DNA from: Rotaria sp. Silwood1 | Lineage: Eukaryota > Rotifera > Eurotatoria > Philodinida > Philodinidae | DNA length: 64,000 nucleotides | Reading direction: 5' to 3' | NCBI GenBank assembly: GCA_905250075.1 | Contig: CAJNOP010000085.1 | Location: 124,001-188,000, forward strand | Shown: positions 23,079 to 37,700 of the stretch, in pieces | Numbering within the stretch: position 1 is the stretch's first letter | Layout of the letters: every line of letters begins with the position of its first letter | Notes under the pieces: generated by a model | Databases searched by the model: none | Seen by the model: the letters and a program-made list of their open reading frames with translations, nothing else | What the model was told of the DNA's origin: nothing | Position numbers and translations under genes: made by a program

Positions 23079-25100
23079 ACAAATAACTTTTACATTCAAT
23101 TAGACTAGTAGAAAAGAACAATTGAATACTCATCAGTCAGAGATCATTTTTGTTTTTTTCTTTTCTTTTTATTGTTCGCTTTATGTCTTATTCTTTTGTT
23201 TAATTGCATCAAATGTATTTCCTCTGTTTCTCTGTCTGATTTAATTCGCACATCTGTTTCACACTTTTCTAATGTTCAACATTTTTTAATCCCTATTCAT
23301 CGACTCTCACGTCAAACTTTAGAGTACTTGAGTGCGGTATATATGCTGTTTTTTGCCCCCTATTCATTCATACTGACAACATTCTTCCTCTCACATTTTT
23401 TTGTTCTATTCTTTTCAAAAATCGCTTAACATTGCCGGAGGTCTAATGCTTTTTTGAATTGATTTCCCGCGCGCTCATTTTCTCTCTCTCTCTCTTGTCT
23501 CCACTTGACTCATTCTTGCAAGTGTTAACTTTTTTTGTGTATGCATTACTGTTATGTATACCCGACATTGTCATCTATCGATTCTAATAAATGGTCTTTT
23601 TCGCTTTGCTTGCATAACTTCAGCTGTCTAACATGAATTTTTAAACATAACACACCTAGAAAAAAACTTCCTTCTAATAAATCAAAATCGATCTTACCTT
23701 TTTTCTTTTTTTCTTGTTACTTTTTATTTATATGTCTTGTCTAACTGTCTGTCTATTTCTTCTGTTCGGACATTTTCTTTTTTTGTTTTATCGATTGTCT
23801 TCTTTACAACATACATTGATTAGATCATGTGTGAATGTATGTGCCTCTTTCCACAGTAAAAAATAAAAAAAAAAAGGTTCGAGAAAAGAAATAAAAAAAA
23901 AATGAGCACCCAAGTAACAGTTTGATTGTTTCCTGAAAATTTGACAGCATCTATGATGATGATCTATCGATGTGCGCACACAATCATATATTTCGGCTTT
24001 CTTTCTTTCTTTTTAAGTGTTTGGAAAAAATTTTTGGAAATGATAGCCTTAATCATTGTATTATTTCATTCTTGAACCAAAAAAAAGAAAAATCGTTAAG
24101 AGAAGAAAAACGATAATAGTGACGACAATAGTTATGATGATGGCTACAAATATGAAATGTGTAATAAACATCAAGAGGAAACCTACAATTATAAAAGAAA
24201 AAGGAAAAAGAGAAGAGAAGACAACATTAATGTGTGAGGAAAATTTCCTTTAACTTGGTTATTTAATTTTGACAAATATGCGAATATTTAAAAATGAAAA
24301 TTTGTGATTTTTCTCTTCTCTTGCTTTTATAATCAAATCTGCGCTTTGCTATTTTCTTTTTGTTATAAATGATAAATCTTTTCATAAAATAGAAAAACAA
24401 CGAGACAATGGATAAATTCTTAAATGTTAAATGAAACTTTAATAGAACATAAAACAATGAAAATGAATAGGCATGATAAAATATTAATTAAACAATTGTT
24501 TATTTTGTTTAAAAATTCATATTAATCTTTTAGTTCTTTATTCAACAGATGAAAATTAACAATGCTATCATTTTTACTAATTGCTATTAATCCGTAGTTG
24601 CAATGCATTCTTCAACATTTTCTTTCTTTCTTCAACTATCAGTTCCATAGAGATAGATAGAACATCATCATCATCAATTCATTTTTTTCTCTTCGTTTAC
24701 TTTTATATCTCTTTCTCTTTTTATTCTTGTTCACTCGGTCATTTTGAATCGTTTTTGCAGAAACTCATCGCGTATTTCCTGTGTGTGTGTGTGTGTGTGT
24801 GACCGAGTTAGCGATATATTATCAAGCTTGGTAAGTAGAACCTTCGTTCGAATTCTATCTTTATATTATTGAGTACAATGACAAAAAAAGAAAAAGAAGA
24901 AGCAAGAAAAAAAAAAGAAAAGAATTTTTTTGGATTTTTTTCTTTATATCGAATAGAGTGCTAACAAACAAGTGTAGCAAGCAGCAATAAGAGCTCTATC
25001 TAACAAAAAAAAAAAACTCGAAGGAATGATCGAGTTTATCATTTAGTTCTCTCTTTTTTTCCATTCCCGAACGAGCTCTTCTCTTTGTGTGCTGAGCACT
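23079..25100. other. 3' UTR of ankyrin gene and low-complexity intergenic DNA
   Basis: The first about 530 bases are pyrimidine-rich and end in AATAAA near 23587, which I take as the 3' untranslated region. The rest is rich in short A, T, CT and TG tracts, including (TG)10 at 24781-24800. A strong donor-like GGTAAGT occurs at 24830-24836 but no matching upstream coding exon was found. No gene is recognised. Confidence 0.5.
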
Positions 25101-28100
25101 AGTAAGTAGTAATGGTGCTATGCGTAGCTACTGTAGTTAGAGTGCCATCCGGAATTTGAAACTCTGTTTTCCATTCAAGATGAGACGAGAAAGAGAGAGA
25201 GAGAGAAAAAAAAAAGATGGAACGAAGAGAAAAAAAAAATTTCTATCTAACACCCATTCTACTCGACTAGAACTTACAACTGCGAATTTATTTGATAGGA
25301 TAGTGTTCTATTTTCTCGATAGATAGTTCAGTCTTGAAATAAGATCAGAACGCACATATAAAAAAGAAGACGAAGAAAAAAAACGAGAAGACGAACAAAA
25401 AAAAGAAGAAGAAAAATTCATCACATCTTTCTACAACATCTTCACTATCAATTCAACATTACATTTTATTATATTCAAAATTGGTAAGCTGGAGCTTTCA
25501 CAGTAGTCTAAATGTAATTGATACTTTAATCAATAATTGAACGATAGACATGTCGACCGCTCAACAAAATCAGACTATGAAACAAAAGAATCAACAGACA
25601 TAAAAAAAAATGAAGCAAAAAAAAATAGAGAACTTTGCATGCTTATGTTATTGTTAGAAAATTAATTTGTCGCGTGTTGGGCTCGACTACACAGTAGCAA
25701 TGCAACTAGAGATCAAAAATGAAATGAGACCACCATCACTATTATTCCATGTCTTGTCGTCGGATTTTTCTTTTTTTTTGTTTCTTTTACAATATTTTGA
25801 GCTAATGCATAAATAATATTTTGGACTGTAGTAAAAAAAAAAAGGGGCGCGCAAGAGAGAGAGAGAAAAAAGATGAGTTCTTCTTTTTCACACACACACA
25901 CACACCAAACTCATCATATATATAAAAGATAGATTGAATGAAATTTGCGCATTCAAGAAAAAAAACCAGGTAGGATTAGAATGGCAGGACAAATTGAAGT
26001 AAAGCGAACGATGACAATATATTATCTCCTCAAGCATTTCTCGTATTGGTATTGGTATCATGTATGCTTGAATAATTTGTAGAAGATGTCGTCGTTGTTG
26101 AATCGTAATGCAGAGGCCAATTTTCAGAGTCATTACGCCTTCAGGTTTGAAGAGCAATCATTAGAAGAAGACGACTACAACGGAAGACACAACGAAGGCA
26201 AAGAGCCTGTCGAAAGAGAAGTCAAACACTCATATTTGACTTCCTGCAAACATGCATACAATAAAAAAAAGATCTCGAGTTTCTTAATTATGAATCAAAA
26301 AAATGAGAAGAAAGAATAAAAAAAAAACTTGAAACATATTTTCTATTTCTTTAAGTTAGACAACGTTTAAGTAATATGAAGAGTTACTTTTATCTATCTC
26401 TGTTTGAGGTCTTCCTGTATGTTTTTATTGCATGCAAAAGATATCCTGCTGCTCTTTTTTTTTATGCTATATCTAATTCTCAATTACTTCTTGTCTGTGT
26501 TGCTCTTTTTTTTAGTAATTCATTCGCTATCTCATAAAGAATAGACAATTTTTTGCTTCTCATTCTTATCCTTTTCTTGTCTTCAGTCGTTTTAAAAAAA
26601 AAAAAAGAAAAAAAATGGCAAACGATCGCGTGACGTAGACATTAGGGGGTGCGCTCGGATGATCCACTACCGCGTTGCGATGAGATTTCAATCGGCGTGT
26701 GTGTTGCTCTCTCTCATTTCCGTAAACTTTTTTCTCTTTTAATACACAATTGTCTTGTCAATTGTAGTCTTCATCGTTTCTCTTTCTTTTTTTTTTCTTT
26801 CTTTTTACTTAGTCTTATACATGTATCTGGAAGAGTATAATCGACAAATTTTTTTTCTTGCTAACAGCTAAGAGAGCGAGAAAAATCTAATAATATGAAA
26901 ATTTTCGATGACAACGACTCTTATGTTGGCTCTAGCCCCTGATGATTGTATGGTGGATGCACACACGCACTAGACACTTGTTGATTGAAACATGTCGAGC
27001 TATTTCTAAAAAGTTTACTGTTATCTCTATTTTCCCTCGGGTGCTTATAATAGAAGGTGCGACATGCAGATCAGTAATGATGATAGTAATCTCTGTTTGG
27101 CAATTGAAATAATAAATTGAACTAGCAAATAATGGCATTTTTTTTCTCTGTGTTTTTTCCTTAGATTGTTATAGAAATTGATCATTTTTCATGTCTTTGA
27201 ATGTTTTAAGAATAACAATAACACAACAGTATCCGATCTCATTAGAGCGATTTCTTTTTTTTTGACAAGCGAGTGTGATGTTTCTGATTCTTGAACTTTT
27301 TTTTCCTTTTTAGTTTATATACATATATATATAGAGTATATATATGTATGTGTTGTTATATTTCATTTTCTTATTTCTTCAATCGACTTGCTCGCTCTTT
27401 CATTTCTCTTCGTCTCTATCGAGTTCTTTCTCACTCAAGTAGGCGGGCATCATGTCCGGAGAACAGAAACATTGAAATTGTGTGTATGTGAATAAAAGCA
27501 GCAATAGCGATGGTGACAGTTCTCTCTTAGTTTTTTTAATATATTTTTGATGTGAATATAAGGAGAATGAGAGAGAGAGAGAGAAAGTTTTTTTATTTGC
27601 AAGTTTAAGTATAGGATCGATTTATGCGTTTTATGTGCTCTTTTTCATTCTATTCGATTCTTCGTACATATATTTTGATGGCAGCAGGTTTTGTCTGTTC
27701 TTCTTCCTTTTTTTTTTCTTTGCTATTCAAATCAAAGTTGAGAATGCTCGTTCGTTTTTTTTTTAAAACAATAACATAACAATAGGAACACAGAGTATAA
27801 GAAAGAAAACGTTCTCAACTTGTATTGATAAGAATTCCGAGTTGAGGTGACGTATGTTGTATATATATATGTTGACATTTTCTAATTTCAAGACATGATT
27901 GAACATGGCCTCAAGTTTGCATGCGGTCGCTGTTGTTCACCGGGCTCGAGAGAAAAAAAAGGAACATACACACTTGACAGACAATATCAAATAATAGTAG
28001 TATGTGAGAGAAAGAAAGGATGGAACAAAATTAAATTTTTTTTTTTTTCTTTTTCTCACTCATAAAGAACACGACGTTTTTGTTGAAAGAGGTGAAGGGG

Positions 28101-31100
28101 ACTCTCGGGAAGCGCGTGTGTGCACTTTTTTTTTAACAACACTCAGTAACCATTCATTCATTCTGTATTGTTGATTAAGTGAGAAAAAACAGGACTGTAG
28201 AAATGCAAAAATGAAGAAAAAATTTTAATCATCACTCATCGACTCTCATAAAACGAGAGAATAAAGAGCAAGTTTCTTTTTTTTCCTTTTTTTTTTTTTT
28301 TTTAAGATAACAGTCATTTTATTTTAACATTTTGTGTCTATGTGTGTTTTAATAGCATCGTCCTCATCTTGCGTACATTTTTTTTTCGCTCTTGTATTCT
28401 CTTTTTTTTTGATTTGAAAGTCAAATGAAACAGAACAGATGCCGATGTGTGAGAAGAGAGAGAGAGAGACAGGGAGAAGCAACTAACACCGGCCTCACTT
28501 CATTTGAAAATAACAAGTAAGTGTATGTAAGAATGTAAAATTGCATCGATTATAACTTCGTTCTTTTCTTTTTTTGTGACTATTTATTTTATTTAAATGT
28601 CTAAAAGAAATATATAAAGAAGATCAAAAATGGCTTTTTTTTGAATATTTAAAAAAAAAATTAAAATAAATAGAATATTCATTTTCATATTTGTTTTCTT
28701 TTACTCATGATTGATTGAATTCTCTCGGTTTTCTTTCTTTTTGATTATTCAAACATTGTATACACATCTGGAATGATCATTTTTCTTCTTCTTTTTTTTT
28801 TTCGGAAAAAAAAATGTAAATATAATATCTATTATCATCTGGATGGACATAAAATAAGAGATAGAATAGAAAAGATATTCAGTTTAGTATTTAGAATAAT
28901 CAATAACTTTTCCGTTCTGTATACTAGAAAATCTAATCTTGACACATCTGTTTCATCTCCTCTTGTTTTCTATGTCTTCGGTTTTTTTTTTTCTTATCTG
29001 GTTAAGTTGTTTGTATGTACAAAAGAAAAAGAACGAATAACGGATTATCCTTTACGATCATAGTTATATTACTTCTTTTTTTTTTTTTTTTTCTTCTTCG
29101 TCTTGATAATACAGAAAAAATTCTTTTGGTCCTATTCTCATCTTCATCTTTTCTCTTTCCGGTAGATGCCATTTTTGCTTCTTCAATTTATGAGAGAAAG
29201 AAATATCTGTACAGATGCGTTATTACTATTGACCAAAATGCTTTTCTCAATCAATCAATCGATCTAGAAGATGAGTTGAACTTTTGCTCGCGCACGATCG
29301 CGTTCTTTTCCTCATTCACATCGAACTTTTTTTTTTCCAATTATTTATCTTCTTTCTTTTTCTTGTTCGTTTCTTCGCTCGTTCAATGTATCACAACGAT
29401 TGACGGTTAACACGATCATATACATAAACATATTCCTGTTTGCAAGAATAGAACGAGAAGAACTGAACTCATAAAGCAAACTGATATCAGTACATTAGTA
29501 AACTACGTATAGTATTCTTCTGGATTACATCTTATTTTTTTTCATATGTAGAATAGAAAAAAAAAAAAGAATAGAAATGATGTTCCTTTCTGTTTCTTTA
29601 ACCGATTCATCGTTTGCATTCTATCTTGATATTTCTTCTTTTTCTTATTCTGTTTGTTCGGAATATTATTTTAGGAAAATTCTCGTTTTTTTTTCTTTTC
29701 TTTATACAAGAAGAGAGAGAGAGAGAAAAGTTCGAGCTAAATAAGAGTATATGTACAAGCATTGACTGCATTAGTTTGTATAGTAAATGTCGAAGAGATT
29801 TTTTTTTTCTTCTTACATCCTAACCAAGCAAATACATTTATATGTAGAAAGATAGTATAACCGAGTATGTTTCTTTATATTTTTTTTCTCATCGATTCCA
29901 TCGTTTTCTCGAGTGCTATAACAAAGAATTATTGATAATAATGGTCACATATTATAGTGAATCTAGAAGCAAACAACGACGGCTCAATTTTCCGGTAAAA
30001 TCGATTGATGTTCAGAAACTTTTTTTTTTTAAATAGACTTTTATCTTATATTTAAGTCTTTAATTAAAAGTAAAAAAAAAAAAGTAATTTCTTCTTTTAA
30101 ATTTAGACAGAGCATACATCCGCTATCCCTTAGTTTTTTTTTTTGTTCTCGTTTACTAATTCATTTATTTCGACGACAAGATAAGAGGGAGAATATAAAT
30201 ATATATAGACATCTTTAATCTACTATTCCTTTTGCTTATAGTCAAAGTTCTTTCTTTTTCTCTGTCGATGTGTTTTAAAATAAAATGATGTGAGAGAGAG
30301 AGAGAGGGAGAGAGACTAGTTCTTCCTTTTTTTGCTGTGTAACCAAATTAATCTGAGACCGATGCTAGAACGATAGAAAAAAAAAAAAAGAGATGAAAAA
30401 AAAAACTGAATACGCAAAAGCAAAAGAGAAGAAGAAATTCATTAAGTTAAGGAACTATCATAGAATAAGACAAAAAAAAAATAGATAGAAAATTAGTTTG
30501 TTTGAAGCTAAGAAAGAAATTTTTTTTTTTATCTAATCCATATTAATAATATTTTTATAATTGATGTCCTTGTATAATATACATTTAAGCAATATGTACA
30601 TTTTCTTTCTTTTCTTTTCTCACCATCATCGATCAACCACCAAAAAAAAAAAAAGGTAATTTCAAAAAAACAACAAAAATTTTTTTTTTTTTTATAAAAT
30701 CATTCAAGCGAAACTCAGTTGGGTCTGTTAGCCTTCACTTTCTCTTTTATAAGGTTTTTTCTGCTTGTTCGTGTTCGTCTTTTTTTTTTGATTTGCTTCT
30801 TGAAGGTAAAATATCGACATTAACTGCGCATTGAAAAAAAAAAATTTGCAATCATCATTTTCATCATAGTCAGTCCACCTTCATGAAAAAAAAACTAATG
30901 CAAACAATAAGTCTGTCTTATATAAAAAAAAAACAGTGATGATAAAAAAAGTAATAAAGAAAAAGAAGAGAGAGAAAAAAGATAGAAACAATACAAATAC
31001 TGTTTTATATATATAGATATATATTCGATTTATTCATTCATTCATTTCACATCGCTTTTTATATTATATTGTCATCGATGCGTGTTATATATTAGTATGC

Positions 31101-31724
31101 TTGACAACAGTGTTTATTTGAATCTACTTTTATTTTGTTTGTTTTATTTGATTTTATAGAGGGTGAGTGGATATGCAAAAAGAAGTTGTCTTTTTGAGAT
31201 ATGAGGATTAAGAATGATCATAATCGTTTTTTAATGCCATATGTGTGCTTAAGATTTAAAACCGAGATGCTGCTCATCATTAGAATGGCATAAATACATA
31301 GAAAAAAAAACAAGCATCATCCTCTCAAGATTTCAATCATCACATGCACTTTTTTTTTCTCTATCTATCCTATCGCAATATAATTAGATTCGGTCTTTAT
31401 GTGGCGGTCATCAATAGAATACAAGAAAAAAAAAAAAAAACTCGAAGACAATAATAAAAGAATTGACTTTTCTTTTTTCTACTATTGGGATTCGTTGAAA
31501 AAAAAAAAGAAAGAATAGAAAAGGAAAAAAGAAAAAGGAACTAAATTTCAATTTACGCTCGTTTTTTCTTTATTTATTTCAGATTCAGTCATATGAAAAT
31601 TGACTGAAAAAAATAAAAAAAAACTTTCTAAAAAAAAAATAAAACGAAAATTTCACTATGACAGCGCGATATAAATGGAGCCACAATAAGATTTAAATTT
31701 TAAAAAATTAAACCGAACAAAATA
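25100..31724 (+). other. Putative 5' leader exon plus 6.1 kb leader intron of the zinc-finger gene
   Basis: The sequence before 25483 ends TTCAAAATTG and is followed by the donor GTAAGC at 25484. The only convincing long T-rich acceptor just before the zinc-finger start codon is TTATTTATTTCAG ending at 31582. A spliced leader 25,1xx-25483 joined to 31583-31724 is therefore likely. The intervening DNA is dominated by A and T homopolymers, GA and CT tracts and TATATA runs. No coding exon was recognised. Both ends of the leader model are inferred; transcript data are needed to fix the first base. Confidence 0.35.
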
Positions 31725-34700
31725 ATGATGGAATCGACAAATACAACTACTGATCAACAAACACCACCAACAATACCAATTAATAATAGTAGTAGTCGTC
31801 GAAAACAGAGCAAACCAAATAGGTAAGTGTGAATTCGTATTTCATCTTCCTTTTTTTTTTTTTTTTCTTTACTTTTTTCAAAAACAGAAATATGACAGAT
31901 GGTTATTGTTATAAAAATTTTACAGATCCATTTATAATCGAACGAGAATAATAAAATCAATAATACAAGTAGTAGACTCAAACTTTATTCTACAAACATT
32001 TATCTCGTTCTCTTTCAATTCATTGGTTCTATATGTGCGTGTGTGTGTGTCCGAAATTACAATAAGTTCTAATAAAAAAAAAAAAAAAAAGAAAAATGAA
32101 TGTTTAGAGAGAAAAAGAAACGCACACATACACATTTACACAAATGATAGGATGCTAGGACTCCCGTTCGTTTCACTAATGTTAATAGTTCTACTCTGAG
32201 AAAAGAAGATGAGAAGAAGAAGAAGAAAAAGAAAAAAAAACTGAAACTGTGTGTGTGTATGCTAGGATTATTGATGAGATGCACTGACAATGCACACATA
32301 AACGGAAACGAAACTCATCAAGTATTTGCCTCTGACAACGGACGAACGACAATAAGAGAGAAGCAGACAGATAGAGATAGACCCCCAAAAAAAGAAGAAG
32401 AAGAAGAAACAAATCAACAAAAAAAAAAAAACTCATAAATAAAGGAAAAGAGAGCGGGAAACAAACTCATTCAAATGCAAATACATGCGTCAATGAACGA
32501 CATTCAAGCTTTAAGAAAAATAATAAATCATCTATAAAATTTTCGAAATAAAAAAAGAAAATCAATATATATATATATATATAACGTATATCAAAGCAAT
32601 CATGATGACGAGTTGTTCCTATTACCTTTATTAACCGTTAAAAATATTTTTTCACGCTTTTTAAAATATATATTAAGATTTAATTAACTTGACATATATA
32701 AGATCATATTAAATCTGAAAATAAGATTTCTTTTTTTTTTTTATAGAAATTTTTATTTCAATCTTTAGTATTAAATAGATATATCAATCTTTTCATTGAA
32801 TAAGCTTATTTCAATGTTGACATGGCAAGATTTATGAGAATCAATTTGTAAATTCCCTTCGGAATAACAAAAAAAAAAAAAAAAAACTAAAAATAAAAAA
32901 AACGTAGCAATTTTGATACATTGGTACTTTTCTGCTTTTTTTTTTCTTCGCAGCCTAAAGGAAAATGGAAAAATGAGTTTTTTTTCTCTTTCTTCTATCT
33001 GAATCTTATTTAATATTAATAGAATGTCCAAAAAACATTTATTGAATAATTCATTAAAATCAACTATTATTTAGATTTATCTTTTTCAATAAATGCCTAT
33101 TGAGTTGTTACTTTTATTTCATATTTTTAAAAAAATGATAATAAAAAAAGAAAAAAAGAAAGAACTGTTTATTTAAATCATACAATTTAATTTGAAAATT
33201 CAATATTTAATTAAAAATTTAGACTTGAACATGTTGTTCTTGAAACTCCATCGACATGCGATACAATAAATTCATCATCAATTCTTCCACCATTAACACA
33301 ATATCATGTAGCTGCTGAACAACAAGAAGGTGGTATTGGTGATGATGATTCCGATCGTATTAGTTTAAATTGTGAAGATGGTTCATTATCATCACATTCA
33401 ACAGGTGAACATTATGCTATGGAAGATATTATTAATCGTTCAAGACGTTCATCACATCAACATCAATCACGTACAATGGATAAAACAAATTTTGATGAAA
33501 ATATTGAAAGAATGTTAATTGAAGAAAATCAACAACAAGAACATATCGATCATAATAATGAAACAATAGGTATACTGGATTTTAGTTTAAAAATGGATGA
33601 TGCAAATAAACATTCATTAAATTCAACAAATCGTTCACGTTCAATAAATACAACAGGAAAATCACGTTCATTAAAACGAAAACATCAAAGTGATACTATA
33701 GATAATAATAATGGAACAATAACAATGCCAACAAGAATATTTCATGCTGATGCTTTTTGCGCAATTTGTCGAAAGGTTTGTAAAAAAAAAACTTTCATTT
33801 GATTTAAACTTATGGATTTTTTTTTTGGTTTCTGTTTAGGAATTTTGTAACAAATATTTTCTCAAAACTCAGTAAGTAAAACATTTCTCTAACTAAAAAA
33901 TATACAGTCATGAACAAAGATCTGCCATCAGAGATAAAATCGATTTCGATTTTTTTTCAAATTTGAACCAAAGTTGATTTAAGACATTCCCAATCGATTT
34001 CATCTCTGTCTTTCAACTTTCCTTCCCTCTCCTCCCCCATCTCGACTACTATATATATACTCTAGATGGAAAAATTTTTGTGCACATACTTTACTAATGA
34101 GGGAACCTCTTCAGCTGTCAAATCACTTTTCGACTGAGACGATGTTTATTTGATAAGTACTAATGAGTCATAGAAAAATTTAGAATGATTTGCTTTTTTC
34201 TTTTTGATCCTTCCCTTTTGCGATAAAGAAATTTCACTGAGTTTTTCGTTCTGTTCAAGTCACATAAATGAATCAACTTTCTACTTCAAACTTTGTACGA
34301 ACAAAATTCTTAATGAAATTAATTGATTATGCAAATTATAGTTCTTGTATTATTTCTTTTCTGGAAATGTAAATATATGAACAAAATTTGCTTGTACATA
34401 TGAGAGAATTTCAAATATTGAATATCTCAGAACAGAAAATATTAGAAGAGTTATAGCTTGTCTAACTAACTAATTGCATTAAGAACTTTATTCATGAAAA
34501 GTTCGAAATCGAAACAGGAAAATTGATTTTTCGCGTGACTTGAGGGGAAAAAAACTGCGTAAAATTCGATATATCGAGAAGGAAGGTCTAGCAAAGCAAA
34601 CTATTCTACACTTTTCTATTACTCACTAGTACTCATCAGAAAAACATTGTCTTGATCGCAAAGTGATTTGACACCTGCAGAGATTCTCAGGTAGGAATGC

Positions 34701-37700
34701 AAATGAAAAGTAGAAATGTACCTCCATTGTGTGAATGGAATGTACTTATTTATCTTTTTAACTTCATAACCTTGAAAAAAAACATTGTAGATCGATACAT
34801 TCTTCATTATTTAGTGGTTTATTCCAGTTGCGTATCGTATTAATTTCATTAATCCTTTCTGGAATAATAACCATTTTCCAATTACCATTTGGATGAGGGT
34901 GATGTTATCGACTGACTTTTAGAGACTGTAAACTCAGGGATAATTCACTGAATTGATCTGAAAATTAGTATATAAGCTTTGTCTGTAGTTGAACATTATT
35001 ACCTACAGGGTTTGATTAAAGAACCTTCTATTAAAAGAGATAGCAATCTTCAATTAAATTACATGATATTTTGACTAGAAATAGAAAAGAGCATAGACTA
35101 TGTTGTACTTGTATTAACACATCAATAGTTAATCATTTACTAGATAATAGGTAACGAAAAATTGAGTAGACAATCTTTTTTAGGATTAAAAACTTGAAGA
35201 GAAGATAGGCACCTTTCATCATAATTCTCATTATATTTAATCGATCGGAGCGACTTCGTGTTTCTAACATGTATTTTTTGTGTAGTATTTTATTGAGATT
35301 TTTTCTTCCGGCGAGACAATTCAAAACTCCGGGAGGTCGACCCACTATTTTTGGAAGCATAAACACAATAGTATGTGGTACAATAACGAGAAAACACCAG
35401 GAGGGCCAACTAGGTCTTTGGAGAGGCGCTATTCTCACAATAGACAAAACATTGAATATGTACACATACACACATTTTCAAACTTCCAGAACATGGAATA
35501 GCTAAAATACAACGAGAAGAAAATATTTCACACTACTATAAATTCTTTTTTTCTGTTTCTATTAATCTAACTCGAATTGTTTTAAACATGTTATCTGAGA
35601 TGAATATTAAATTCTAATTTAAATGTTCATATTATATTACATATTAAAATAAATATAACACATTTATAGAAAAAAAAAAGTTATTTATAGAATAAGTAAA
35701 TTAAAATATATGTTTTTTTTTTTTTTATTATATAGTTTGGCTAATAAACATGGTATATTTGATCATCAATCAATTGTACCATCTGTTTCAACTCCAAATT
35801 TAACGTCTTTACAAGGTAATACTGATACAAATAATGATTCAAATCTTCAACATCCATTTACTGTTATATCAACATTATTACATAATGGTCATGAAGATTT
35901 TTCATCCTCACCAACATCACCTACATCTGATATGATACAAAATCATCAAAATAATGATGATGAAAATGAAACAGAACTAACTTCATTAAGACATGAAATG
36001 AATGGTGTTATTGCCGGTGATGAAGATAATAATGATAATAATAATCATGATCATGAACAAGATGATAATGATGATGATGATGATAATGATGATGATGATG
36101 AACAAGATGGAACAAATACAAATTCATTAATTAATCTTCCACAAAAAATTGCAACAATATTATGTAATGATAATAAAAATCTTAATTCAGTAACAATGTT
36201 AAATGATAATGATGATGATCAACATGATATAATAACAAATTCTCCAACAAATAGTTTAGATTTTCAACAACAAGCATCATCATCAACACAAATAACAAAT
36301 TTACCAGCAACACCATCATCAACAACTACAGCAACAACAAATTTATCACGACAATCTTCAGCTAAATTACTTGAAGATTTTTGTGATATTTGTCAAAAAC
36401 ATTTTTGTAATAAATATTATTTACGTGTAAGTAATTTCTAAGATTTTGAATTTTGCAATAAGATTTTACTATTGTATTCTTAGTTTTTTTGTTGAATAAT
36501 ATTTTTATTGAGATTTTCTTTTCCGGACGGGTGATTTAAAACTCCGGGAGATTGAATAACTATTTTTAGAACTATAGATAAATTGTATAAAGCATAATAA
36601 CTGAAAAAAACTCCAGGAGAGCCGCATAGATCTTCGTAGACATACCGCCTTCTCAGCTTCTACGTCGTATAATTGAATGTGTAACAAATAAAAAAAAGGC
36701 AAATGTATCATTAATATTTATATGATAAATGCAAACTTGTCTTTTATTCTCATCATCAGCAGTATCCTAAACAGGAGTGACCTCGCCTATAATCTTGAAA
36801 ATTTTTTTTTTTTCCAGGAACATTTTATTGATAAACTTTCAATTATAATTATATATATATTGTTTTTTAAATCAAGATTTATTTATTTTGAATTTTCTAT
36901 ATTTAGAAACATAAATTAGATGTACATGGTGTTCAAACTGATTGTAATATAAAACCATATAAACGTATTGATAATAGTTCTTTAACAACAAAAAATTCTC
37001 CACCATCAACATCATCTCAACAAAGTTCTCCATCTATACAATTACCATCTTCATTTCCAAATGTTACATTTAATCGTACGTAGAATTAACGAAAGAGATT
37101 TCTCTCAAATGTCAAATCACTTTTCAATCGAAAGAATATTCATTTAATGACTAATAGCAAAGTCAACAATGAATGATTTAGTTTTCCGAGTCTTTCTTCT
37201 TGAAATATTGAAATTTTACTAAGTTACATGATCAAAATGGGACAAATAAGTCAATAAAATTTCTCTATCTTAAGAACGACGATCTAGAAAACCAAACCAT
37301 CTTTGACTTTTGTATTCATCATCAAAATGAATACTGTCTCTATCGAAAAGTGATTTGAAATCTTACAAATGTTCAATTTGTAAACAATAAAAAAAAAAAG
37401 ACTTTAAACATTTTCCTTTTTAGCATCATCTGTTCAACAGAGTCTTGGTATGTTACTTAATCCAATATTTTCTCCACTTGTTCAATCTCAAACAAATACC
37501 GAACAAACATTATTATCATCAAATAAACGTCGTCATACAGATAATTCAAATGAATCAACATCATCATCATCATTATTATCAAAACCACAATTTCCACCAT
37601 CACTTTTAACTGTTGCGTCAGATGTATTTGCTAATCAATTAAATTCTGTAGCACATGGTTCAACAACACCAACAACACCAACATCAACATCAATGACAAA

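Larger units (their letters stand above)
33872..35735 (+). other. Intron 3 of the zinc-finger gene (1.86 kb) with nested insertions
   Basis: Donor GTAAGT at 33872, acceptor TTATATAG ending at 35735; the junction completes His228, a zinc ligand. The intron holds an inverted repeat at about 33926-34010 (GAGATAAAATCGATTT against AATCGATTTCATCTC). It also holds MITE-like copy A at 34107-34684 and dispersed-repeat copy 2 at 35290-35480. Insertions therefore explain much of its length. Confidence 0.75.

Noticed and set aside
24820-24840. CTTGGTAAGT resembling the complement of a rotifer spliced-leader end
   Set aside because: Only about ten bases agree and these are simply a consensus splice donor; there is no leader RNA body or Sm site next to it.
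28773-29410. Overlapping 96- and 131-codon frames
   Set aside because: Their length comes from T homopolymers coding Phe/Leu/Ser; composition equals the surrounding non-coding DNA.
32069-32438. Several overlapping frames on both strands in zinc-finger intron 1
   Set aside because: They come from A/T and GA tracts inside an intron bounded by strong splice sites.
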